Positions 1 to 5,771 of a stretch of DNA of 11,863 nucleotides are shown here, in pieces. Under the pieces are notes generated by a model. That model had not been told where the DNA came from. It was given only the letters and a program-made list of their open reading frames with translations, and made no database searches. How positions within the stretch are numbered: position 1 is the first letter of the stretch; every line of letters begins with the position of its first letter. The translations under genes were made by a program, and so were the position numbers. Source of the DNA: CAZIOH01 sp964540815 (GTDB lineage: Bacteria; Myxococcota_A; Polyangia; Fen-1088); assembly GCA_964540815.1 (NCBI GenBank), contig CAZIOH010000140.1:1-11863 (forward strand). The letters run 5' to 3'.

Positions 1-286
1 CCACCTCGGCAGCGTACTTCAACGCGTTCGAGAGAATCCCGAGCACGTTGTTGCGCGTCTTGAGCGCGAGCGGCTTTCCATATCGGTTGCCTCCCGCGTT
101 CATCGCTGCCTTCAGTCCCTGAACCACCCCGACGTCAATTTGATCGGGCCGCCGCGCGCCCAGGAAGCCGCGCAGGTGGTGCGCGAAGATCGAGCGCTTC
201 TCGGCCACGGTCGCCGGCTTGTTCTGCTGGGCCTCGCACCATTCCTTCATGTACCGCCCCAGGAACCATTCCTCGAATGTGGCCAT
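1..286 (-). CDS. Site-specific integrase (tyrosine recombinase type), N-terminal part; cut by window edge
   Basis: The minus strand reads an uninterrupted frame from an ATG at 286 to the left edge (95 codons, no stop). The protein begins MATFEEWFLGRYMKEW and continues through FAHHLRGFLG to NNVLGILSNALKYAAEV. This is the pattern of the N-terminal SAM-like, core-binding domain of phage-type integrases, in which helices pack around DNA before the catalytic domain. The catalytic domain with its Arg-His-Arg-Tyr residues lies outside the window, so activity cannot be judged. The frame stays open upstream of the ATG, and about 40 more residues (to roughly position 400, including GLPRNFQTYDKYHVG and NPKLSNLRKE) also look like integrase arm-domain sequence. 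No in-frame ATG exists there, and the frame then runs antisense through the abiEi remnant. The AAGGAG before ATG 286 abuts the start codon with no spacer, so 286 is a weak start. The gene may be 5'-truncated by a rearrangement near 400-421. Confidence 0.7.
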   Translation of the reverse strand, partial: MATFEEWFLGRYMKEWCEAQQNKPATVAEKRSIFAHHLRGFLGARRPDQIDVGVVQGLKAAMNAGGNRYGKPLALKTRNNVLGILSNALKYAAEV

Positions 287-421
287 CTCCTTTCGCAGGT
301 TCGACAGTTTCGGATTTGCGGCCTCTTCCAGGAGCCGGCGGATATGGGCAGCCTTTGAAGCCTGCCGCCCGACATGATACTTATCGTAGGTCTGAAAATT
401 TCTTGGAAGCCCTTTCGTTTC

Positions 422-769
422 ATGGCACCCATTGCAAGGACAAAGACCGACTCGCTCCTCGGCCTCGCCCGCAAGCGTGCGCCCTAGCTCGCGTATCCGA
501 AGCTCGAAGTCGTTCGGGCCAGTGGCGGCGCCCGCTCGCACGGTATTGAGACCCGCCTCATTGACGGCGTGAAGGTGCAAATCACGACGCCCGCGAAGAC
601 GGTGGCCGATTGCTTCCGATTCCGACGCCACGTCGGCTTCGACGTCGCGCTCTCGGCGCTCAAGGACTTCCTGAAAAGCCGCAAGGGCAGCATCGACGCG
701 CTCGTCGCGGCGGCGCAGGCCGATCGCATCTGCGCGTTCATGCGCCCGTACCTGGAGGCGCTGGCGTGA
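422..769 (+). pseudogene. abiEi: AbiEi-type antitoxin / transcriptional regulator, internally deleted remnant
   Basis: AbiEi antitoxins pair a winged-helix N-terminus, which represses the operon, with a C-terminal domain that counters the AbiEii toxin. Here the frame opens at ATG 422 with MAPIARTKTDSLLGLARKRA, the usual N-terminal style of the family. It hits TAG at 485-487 and resumes in the same frame with LAYPKLEVVRASGG, HGIETRLIDGVKV, the conserved segment TPAKTVADCFRFR, and MRPYLEALA at the end. The full family is about 200 residues or more, whereas this copy spans 115 codons, so roughly the middle third, including most of the DNA-binding and linker region, is gone. A shorter frame from ATG 569 could still make the last 66 residues. 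The TGA at 767-769 overlaps the GTG start of the toxin (GTGA), the translational coupling typical of abiE operons. Family recognition is strong for the C-terminal half; the internal deletion is my interpretation of the missing middle. Confidence 0.75.
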
Positions 770-1190
770 CGAAGAGACCGCTCGCGGACATCGGCACCTC
801 CGTGCGCGCACGACTGCTCCGCATCGCTCACGAGCGGGGCGAGGATTTTCAACTGCTGCTCACGGGCTACGAAAACGAGCGGCTGCTCTTCAGGCTGGCG
901 TCGTCTCACCACGCATCCCGGTTCGTGCTGAAGGGGGCAGCCCTCTTCACGGTGTGGACCGGCCATCCACATCGGGCGACGCGAGACCTCGACCTGCTCG
1001 GGTTCGGCGAGCCGGGCGTTGCGCCCGTTCGTGCGACGTTTTTGAAGAGATCCTGAGGTTCGAGGTCGCCGACGACGGCGTCCAGGTCGACCCCGACTCC
1101 CTCCGAGTTGGGCTCATTCGGGAGGAACAGGAGTACGGCGGCGTACGCGTCGAAGTCATCGACCGCATGACGGCCGCACAGGTTCGGGCC
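766..1190 (+). pseudogene. abiEii: AbiEii/AbiGii-type nucleotidyltransferase toxin, frameshifted and truncated
   Basis: AbiEii toxins are nucleotidyltransferase-fold proteins that arrest growth and are neutralised by AbiEi (type IV-like TA and abortive infection). The remnant starts with GTG at 766, overlapping the antitoxin stop. It reads TKRPLADIGTSVRARLL, then RFVLKGAALFTVWTG and HRATRDLDLLGFGEP. These contain the KGG-like and DLDLL elements of the nucleotidyltransferase core, with the second Asp as a likely catalytic residue. At about 1005-1030 the reading frame shifts: the original frame stops at 1056, while another frame continues with DVFEEILRFEVADDGVQVD and IREEQEYGGVRVEVIDRM. Similarity ends near 1185-1190, where roughly the last half of a usual 270-300-residue protein is missing and unrelated sequence begins. 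A functional toxin is very unlikely. Confidence 0.75.
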
Positions 1191-1252
1191 AGCGGGTCTC
1201 TCCCGAAATGCTCCCGGCTACAGAAGCCAACCCCCACTGCGTCTGGCCCTGA

Positions 1253-1348
1253 CGCCTTCACGTCGACCCCATCAATTGGGATTTGTACCTCGAGAACGGC
1301 AAGTCCGGACCGCCCCCCGGCCGTCCCAAAGCGGACATTTCTAGTTAG
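1253..1348 (+). pseudogene. C-terminal relic of an unidentified protein
   Basis: Immediately after a TGA at 1250-1252 the same frame reads HVDPINWDLYLENG and SGPPPGRPKADISS, then TAG at 1346-1348. The composition (Trp, Asn, Tyr, Lys, a PPPGRP turn) is much more protein-like than the random Arg/Ala/Pro shadow frames of this high-GC DNA, so it looks like the tail of a real gene. The 60 bases before the TGA in this frame are less convincing. I do not recognise the family. Its position, between the broken end of abiEii and the first GH6 gene, would fit a leftover from an inserted mobile element, but no transposase motif or terminal repeat was identified. Confidence 0.3.
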
Positions 1349-1400
1349 CCATGACATCTTCAAGACGGCCGACGGGCCGTGCTGTTCGCGGCCCGGAGGG

Positions 1401-1431
1401 GGCCCGGAGAGGGAAGGCCTGGGTTAAGATT
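1401..1431 (+). repeat. Imperfect direct repeat, copy A, upstream of first GH6 gene
   Basis: This stretch shares the core GGAAGGCCTGRGTYAAGATT with positions 2785-2804, with two mismatches, and a preceding GGCCGGAGAG-like segment with small indels. It lies 79 bp before the preferred start of the first GH6 gene, and copy B lies 170 bp after its stop. Because copy B is clearly non-coding, copy A is probably non-coding too, which argues against gene starts upstream of it. Confidence 0.6.
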
Positions 1432-1509
1432 CCTATGCTCCTATGCTCAAAGAGAACTATCTGCGCGATGCCTGGCACCCCGAATAGACAGGCCGAGAAG
1501 ACGACCGCG

Positions 1510-2601
1510 ATGCGGATGCGCTGGGAGGAGAGGGCGCACGAGCCGCCTCCGTCGACGGGCCCGGGGACGATGCTGGGGGCGGTCGCCATCGCGACCACGA
1601 CCCTGCTCGCGTGCGTCGCACCGCCGTCCCCGCGCATCCTCCCGGCCTCGGGAATCGAGGGTCAGGCGCGGGTGTCGATGACCGCGCGCCGCAGACCCGG
1701 GGATGGGCCCTTTCGGGACGTCTACTTCGTGCTCGATCCCGAGTCGAACGCGGCGCGCACCGCGGAGAAGTGGCGCGCCTCGCGGCCGGCGGACGCCGCG
1801 GCCATCGACAAGATCGCGGGTCAGCCGGCGGCGGCGTGGATCGGAAACTGGAGCAACCCCGTCGAGCTCGAGGTCGATCGGCTGGTGTCGCTCAAGACGC
1901 GGGCGGGTGGCCTCCCGATGATGATCATCTACAACCTGCCGTTCCGCGATTGCGGACAATACTCGGCCGGGGGGGCGGGCTCGGCGGACGGGTATCGGGC
2001 CTGGATCCGGCACGTCGCCGCCGGGATCGACGATCGCCGGGCGCTGGTGATCCTCGAGCCGGATGGCCTGCCGATGCTGACCAAGTGCCTCAGTCCAGAG
2101 AAGCAGCAAGAACGCATCGCGCTGGTGCGCTTCGCGCTGGAGACGTTGATGGCGCTGCCGGGGGTGGCGCTCTACATCGACTCCGGACATTCGAAATGGC
2201 AGCCAGTGTCGGAGATGGCCGCGCGGCTGAAGGCGGCGGGGATCGATCGGGCGGACGGCTTCTCGCTCAACGTCTCGAACTACCAGGCGGTCGAGACCGA
2301 GCTCGCCTACGGGCGGGCGCTGTCGGCCGCGCTCGGGGGGAAGCACTTCGTCATCGACACCAGCCGCGACGGCAACGGCCCGCCGGTGGGGGTGTCGCCC
2401 GACGACGAGCGCGCCTGGTGCAACCCGCCCGGACGCGCCCTTGGTCCACCCCCGAGCACGCAGACCGGGGAGCCCCTGTGTGATGCCTTCCTGTGGCTCA
2501 AGCCCCCCGGCGAATCCGACGGTCGCTGCAACGGTGGCCCGGCCGCGGGGATGTGGTGGCCGGAGCGCGCGCTCGAGCTTGCCCGCAACGCCCGCTGGTG
2601 A
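1510..2601 (+). CDS. GH6 family glycoside hydrolase (beta-1,4-glucanase/cellobiohydrolase type), putative lipoprotein
   Basis: GH6 enzymes cleave beta-1,4-glucan such as cellulose by an inverting mechanism. The 363-residue product carries the family landmarks in order: YNLPFRDCGQYS (Asp147), VILEPDGL (Asp185, expected general acid), YIDSGHSKW (Asp224), FSLNVSNYQ, HFVIDTSRDGNG, AWCNPP and WLKPPGESDG (Asp337). These correspond to the four Asp positions known from GH6 enzymes such as Thermobifida Cel6A. The N-terminus has a hydrophobic stretch ending TTTLLAC (Cys35), a reasonable lipobox, so it is probably a lipoprotein at the cell surface. No carbohydrate-binding module is present. The frame is open from 1351. 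I chose ATG 1510 because it lies after repeat copy A and adds MRMR before the hydrophobic core; ATG 1468 and ATG 1570 remain possible and none has a strong ribosome site. Endo- versus exo-activity cannot be decided from sequence. Confidence 0.88.
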   Translation: MRMRWEERAHEPPPSTGPGTMLGAVAIATTTLLACVAPPSPRILPASGIEGQARVSMTARRRPGDGPFRDVYFVLDPESNAARTAEKWRASRPADAAAIDKIAGQPAAAWIGNWSNPVELEVDRLVSLKTRAGGLPMMIIYNLPFRDCGQYSAGGAGSADGYRAWIRHVAAGIDDRRALVILEPDGLPMLTKCLSPEKQQERIALVRFALETLMALPGVALYIDSGHSKWQPVSEMAARLKAAGIDRADGFSLNVSNYQAVETELAYGRALSAALGGKHFVIDTSRDGNGPPVGVSPDDERAWCNPPGRALGPPPSTQTGEPLCDAFLWLKPPGESDGRCNGGPAAGMWWPERALELARNARW

Positions 2602-2935
2602 GCGCGGATTCCTCTGCGCACGCGCGAAGCCGTCTGCGTGCCGCCGCCTGGTTCGAAGACGAGCACCAAGGGCGGGGATGGGGTAGGCCCGCGGGATGAG
2701 CCAGGGGGGCTTTTCCAGGGTTGTGTTCGGAGCCGGAGTCTGACGACGCGGCCGACGTCGCTGTGCCGTGGGGGCCGGAGAGTGGGAAGGCCTGAGTCAA
2801 GATTGGGTGCGGGTCTCTCTCTTGCGCGACAGGAAATCGGCTTGGGTGACCAGGCGTTCGGCCAAACCAGCCGCAGCTGCCTTTCGTCCACGGGCCTGCG
2901 CCGTAGGGCCACCCAGGCGAGCCCTGGGCGTCACT
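2602..2935. other. Intergenic stretch without a recognisable gene
   Basis: Apart from repeat copy B (2772-2804), neither strand gives a protein pattern I recognise. The open frames here are Arg/Ser/Pro-rich in the way expected of non-coding high-GC DNA. No T-rich hairpin typical of an intrinsic terminator follows the GH6 stop at 2601. Confidence 0.6.
2772..2804 (+). repeat. Imperfect direct repeat, copy B, downstream of first GH6 gene
   Basis: This is the second copy of the repeat at 1401-1431, in the same orientation. The shared block is GGAAGGCCTGRGTYAAGATT plus a preceding GGCCGGAGAG-like block. It lies between the first GH6 gene and the sigma-54 regulator relic. Too few copies are visible to tell a dispersed genomic repeat from a footprint of an insertion of the GH6 gene. 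Confidence 0.6.
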
Positions 2936-3147
2936 TCCAGCGCCCTTCATCCTTGCATAGAGCTGGGGCCGGGGATGTCGAGGAGGCATGCGGCCTCCGC
3001 CCGGTTCCCTTCCGCCCGGGTGGTCGCGCGCTCGATGAGCTCCCTTTCGAGCTTCGCGGTGCCGAGGCGAAGGTTGAGCTCCTCGTCAGTGCCCGCGCGG
3101 GCGCCAGGCTGCGCCAGGACGTCGGAGCCCAGGGCTGGTTTTGAACC
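2936..3147 (-). pseudogene. C-terminal Fis-like domain relic of a sigma-54-dependent (NtrC-type) regulator
   Basis: On the minus strand, one frame reads DEELNLRLGTAKLERELIER followed by TTRAEGNRAEAACLLDI. A one-step frame change then gives RPQLYARMKGAG. Together these match the end of NtrC-family activators: an ERELIERAL-like helix, the GNRAEAARLL first helix of the Fis-type helix-turn-helix, and the recognition helix ending LYARMK. In intact members this domain binds upstream activating sites after the AAA+ domain. Here the AAA+ part (GAFTGA, Walker motifs) is absent upstream, the first frame stops at 2947-2949, and no start codon serves the relic, so it is a dead fragment. Recognition rests on about 50 residues; the exact frameshift position (about 2960-2975) and the upstream limit are approximate. 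Confidence 0.6.
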
Positions 3148-3197
3148 TTCCCGAGCGGCGACGCTGCGTCGAGCGGGGAGATGGCTTGGAGTGCTGA

Positions 3198-3341
3198 CGC
3201 CGTGAATGTGGTGAGGTCGCCTCGATCACCTTCCTGCTGGCGCACCCCGAGACCGGAACACCCGACTTCGTTCGGGAGCATTTCCCGGCTCTGGCCCAGA
3301 CCTCCGTCCTGGGAGTGGCTGCGCGGCAGGTGTGCCGATGA
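3198..3341 (+). pseudogene. Short coding-like fragment without a start, overlapping the next small frame
   Basis: After a TGA at 3195-3197 this frame reads VASITFLLAHPETGTPDFV, then REHFPALAQTSVLGVAARQV, and ends at TGA 3339-3341. The balanced composition resembles real protein, unlike the other frames over the same bases. No ATG or GTG start is present, so it is more likely a gene relic than a functional gene. The stop overlaps an ATG at 3338 (ATGA). Family unknown. Confidence 0.25.
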
Positions 3342-3493
3342 TCGCGGCTCTCGCGGGGGCGGTGGCAATCGGCGGCGGGCTCTCGCGGCTGTTCCATCGC
3401 CTCTCGAGGCTGCTTTCGAAGCGGTCCGGGAACAACTGGTTCGTACCCCTCAGCCGTAGCGTCCAGAACCCGAGGATCGAGCGACGTGCTTGA
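3338..3493 (+). CDS. Small 51-residue hypothetical frame, possibly the broken start of the following hydrolase relic
   Basis: ATG 3338 to TGA 3491-3493 encodes MIAALAGAVAIGGGLSRLF followed by a basic tail ending PRIERRA. The start overlaps the previous stop as ATGA. A hydrophobic segment of about 14 residues could act as a signal or membrane anchor. The end overlaps the GTG at 3486 that opens the nitrilase-like relic. The segment SRSVQNPRIE may be the lead-in to that domain in a shifted frame, in which case this is part of the same broken gene rather than an independent small protein. No family is recognised and coding status is uncertain. Confidence 0.25.
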   Translation: MIAALAGAVAIGGGLSRLFHRLSRLLSKRSGNNWFVPLSRSVQNPRIERRA

Positions 3494-4050
3494 CGCGGAG
3501 GCGCTCGTTCATGGGGCGGCCATGGGCGGCGCCAGGCTGGCAGTCCTCCCGGAGGCCGCCTTCGAAGTGTCACCCCGGGGGACGACCGGCCATGGAGGCC
3601 CCCTGGTCGCAACTGGCCCGCCATGACCGCGTCTGGCTGGTCATCCCGTTTCGAGACCGGGACCGTCCCGGAAATCGCGCCGCGGTGGTCGATTCGACGG
3701 GCCAGAAACGCGGCGAATACACCAAGTATCACCTGGTCCCACTGGCCGAGCCCTATCCTCCCGGGGACGGCGCGCTGCGATCTTGATCGTCGACGGTGTG
3801 CGCGTCGGCGTCGCCCTGCCAGGACGACAACCTTCGAGACGTCGCGCGCGCCTACGCACGACGCGGCGTCCAGCTCCTGGTGGTGCCGACCCTCGAGGGC
3901 CCTCCGGCGGTCGCGCCTTGCCACTTCAGAAACAGCGTGCTGCGCACGATCGAAAATCCGATGGCGCTCGTCCGTGCCACCGCCGACGGGCAAGGCGCCG
4001 CCATCGCCCCCGGCCGAAAGATCGTGGCGTCGTTCGATCATGCCCGAGAC
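3486..4050 (+). pseudogene. Nitrilase-superfamily (carbon-nitrogen hydrolase, Lnt-like) domain, multiply frameshifted
   Basis: Consecutive pieces in different frames rebuild one carbon-nitrogen hydrolase domain. Piece 1 (from GTG 3486, stop 3624-3626) has DAEALVHGAAMGGARLAVLP followed by the catalytic-type Glu at 3552-3554. Piece 2 (about 3613, stop 3784-3786) has HDRVWLVIPF and GEYTKYHLVP, with the Lys at 3724-3726. Piece 3 (about 3783-3816) gives VDGVRVGVA. Piece 4 (from about 3817) starts at the nucleophile-type Cys in CQDDNLRDVARAYA and continues GVQLLVVPTLEGPPAVAP, HFRNSVLRTIENPMALV, GQGAAIAPG and ASFDHARD. Glu, Lys and Cys in this order is the nitrilase triad, and the arrangement resembles the catalytic domain of apolipoprotein N-acyltransferase (Lnt), which acylates lipoproteins in the inner membrane. 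No membrane domain precedes it. At least three frame changes mean no functional product; intact neighbouring genes argue against general sequencing error. Confidence 0.7.
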
Positions 4051-4349
4051 ATGCCAGAGCCCCGGCCTCGGGGCTCTCGACTACATCACCGACCCGGCCG
4101 AAGGAAAGCCCACCCCGCTGATGGTGCCACTGGCGCGCTCCGCACCAACCCCATCACTCTGGCGGCGCGAACCCACCAAGAGAGCCGTCAGCTTACGCTG
4201 CGCCGTAACAGCATCGACCGCGCTCATTCGAGTAGACCCACGACAATGGTGTCCTGATCCCACCTCACGTACGGGACCGGCCTGCCACACCGATCGGCAT
4301 TCCGGACAGCTCGTGATGGTGGCGCCGGAATTGCACCTGCATCGCCCAA
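4051..4349. other. Stretch between the hydrolase relic and the lipoprotein gene; no gene recognised
   Basis: One + frame contains GALDYITDPAEGKPTPLMVP at about 4072-4131, which looks somewhat coding-like and could be a further shifted piece of the upstream relic or of another lost gene. The rest gives no recognisable protein on either strand. No clear promoter could be assigned. Confidence 0.45.
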
Positions 4350-4991
4350 ATGAAAACCAAAACTGGACCGTCGGTTACCAGGCGGTCACCCTTGGGTGTT
4401 GCCGCTGTGCGATTGATCCTGGTCTGCCTCACCCCTTGGCTCGCCGCGAATGGATGTGGAAGCGCCTCTCTCGTCGCAGTTGACGGTGGGTTGGGCGACG
4501 GCGGCGGGGACCATAGCGACGGCCCCGACACGTTTGTCCCTGCACCATATTCCCTGGCAGGCTGTTTTCTGACTACAGCGGATGTGCAAACGATTCTTCC
4601 GACCTCCGGTGTCGGCCAAGGGTTGGATCCCCTGACTCCCCTTCCAGGGCATTGGTACTGGAGCACGGGCTGCCGATGGTCGGACAGCGCAAACGGAGCA
4701 TATGTCGTTTTGAGCGTGGAAGGAGCGCTGACGTTGGAAGGCAATGCAGTTCTAGACTCGTCACTCGGCCTTGGCGCGGATGGTGGCGCCAGTGTCATGG
4801 CAGTAGACGGCGTCGGGGAGAAGGCCGTGTACGTCAATGACGCCGGGCGATCTCAAACTCTCTCGGCGCGGTTCGGAAGCTTCCTCGCCAGTATCGCCGC
4901 CTACTCCATCACACCTGACGTCCCAGAGGTATCTTTGGTGCCCCTGATGGTCAAGGAAATCGACGGCATTGAGCGTGCGCGGGATCTCTGA
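4350..4991 (+). CDS. Small predicted lipoprotein of unknown function with a two-cysteine domain
   Basis: The 213-residue product starts MKTKTGPSVTRRSPLG, then a hydrophobic segment (VAAVRLILVCLTPWLAA) and NGC, with Cys36 the likely lipidated residue. The lipobox is not canonical because Asn stands at -2. A short Gly/Asp-rich linker (about 45-62) leads to a globular part with LAGCFLTTADVQTILP (Cys72) and STGCRWSDS (Cys108). This spacing, a helix with a cysteine followed by a second cysteine just before an aromatic residue, resembles small secreted proteins of the DUF3558 type, probably with a disulfide; that comparison is tentative. The remainder (YVVLSVEG, AVYVNDA, LVPLMVKEI) suggests a mixed alpha/beta fold. 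There is no good ribosome site before ATG 4350, but it is the only ATG before the signal sequence. Next gene: 780 bp downstream, same strand. Confidence 0.6.
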   Translation: MKTKTGPSVTRRSPLGVAAVRLILVCLTPWLAANGCGSASLVAVDGGLGDGGGDHSDGPDTFVPAPYSLAGCFLTTADVQTILPTSGVGQGLDPLTPLPGHWYWSTGCRWSDSANGAYVVLSVEGALTLEGNAVLDSSLGLGADGGASVMAVDGVGEKAVYVNDAGRSQTLSARFGSFLASIAAYSITPDVPEVSLVPLMVKEIDGIERARDL

Positions 4992-5771
4992 GGAGGAGCA
5001 GATCAAGGAGAATTCAGGACGCGAAGGACTACGATGGGTGTCGGTCTACCGTCGACCCCGGGTGAGTCATGAAGGGCGGGCCGATGACCGAGCCGGCGTC
5101 CGTGATGCGCTGGCGGAGACTCTGACTTGGGGCTGGCAGCCCTTGGTGAGGATCTCCGCGTCGCGAAACGGGCGGGGCAAGGCCGTCTGCGGCGTCGCCG
5201 CTCGCTTGAATACCGCCAGTATTCCGCGCTTCGCTGCTCCTTTCGTCCGGCCTCGCCGCGCCCATTTCGGCTCGGTCCGACTTCCACCACGGTTGCTGCT
5301 AGCATGGCGAAGGCCGACCGGTTCGCCGGCGCGACCCCGGTGACCGCGTCGGCCGCCGCCGACGTCGCCCCCACCTGTGGTCTTCCCACCGCTCTTCACA
5401 CCACCTCTGCGTAACGGATTGGACGTCCAGGCTACGACTCGGTCAGTGTTTTCAGCTACTTGGCACTGCTGGTAACGACGGGTTACGGGCCTTCTTCGAC
5501 TTCACAGGGTGGAAGTAGAAGGTTCAATCCGTTCAATGCCACAATGAATACAGCCGCCTTCAGTGCATTTCCGGGAGGTCGTGCTTCGCTCAACGGGACG
5601 GTTTCCCGTCGGCCCCGGACCTCCGACTCGGACCTTGCCTCAAGTTGGGGCGAGGTGGGGACGAGGAAGGTGATGGAGGAGAGTCTCGTCCTCACGATCC
5701 CCAGCGCTGAGCCGTTCCGGCTGCCTTCAACGACTTCTTTGCGGAGCACTTTGTCTTTCACGGAGGATCGC
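4992..5771. other. 780-bp gap before the metallopeptidase-like lipoprotein gene
   Basis: Several open frames cross this stretch on both strands, and one + frame is open from 5460 into the next gene, but none shows a protein pattern I recognise. Small hairpins are visible: GAATAC-cgcca-GTATTC at about 5208-5224, and ACGGGA-cggtt-TCCCGT at 5593-5609. Neither is followed by a T run. The promoter of the next gene should lie here, but no box could be assigned with confidence. Confidence 0.5.
5761..5767 (+). promoter_or_regulatory. Ribosome binding site deciding the start at 5772
   Basis: CGGAGGA lies five bases before ATG 5772, a strong Shine-Dalgarno match at proper spacing. The frame is open from 5460 with no comparable site upstream. 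ATG 5772 also places the signal sequence at the very N-terminus, so 5772 is the preferred start. Confidence 0.75.

Noticed and set aside
484..972. A 162-codon minus-strand frame over the abiE remnants
   Set aside because: Antisense to clear AbiEi and AbiEii motifs; Arg/Ser-rich and without a recognisable domain.
512..1192. The 11-bp sequence GTTCGGGCCAG at 512-522 and again at 1182-1192, close to the point where abiEii similarity ends
   Set aside because: It is too short to exclude chance in GC-rich DNA, and neither flank supports a repeat-mediated junction.
1447..2346. A 299-codon minus-strand frame opposite the first GH6 gene
   Set aside because: Arg-rich shadow frame of a gene with all GH6 motifs on the + strand.
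3226..4041. A 271-codon minus-strand frame opposite the hydrolase relic
   Set aside because: No recognisable motif, whereas the + strand pieces match the carbon-nitrogen hydrolase family in order.
4200..4290. Possible insertion-sequence end around the GTGTCCTGATCCCACCTC segment
   Set aside because: No matching inverted partner or transposase sequence was found in the window.
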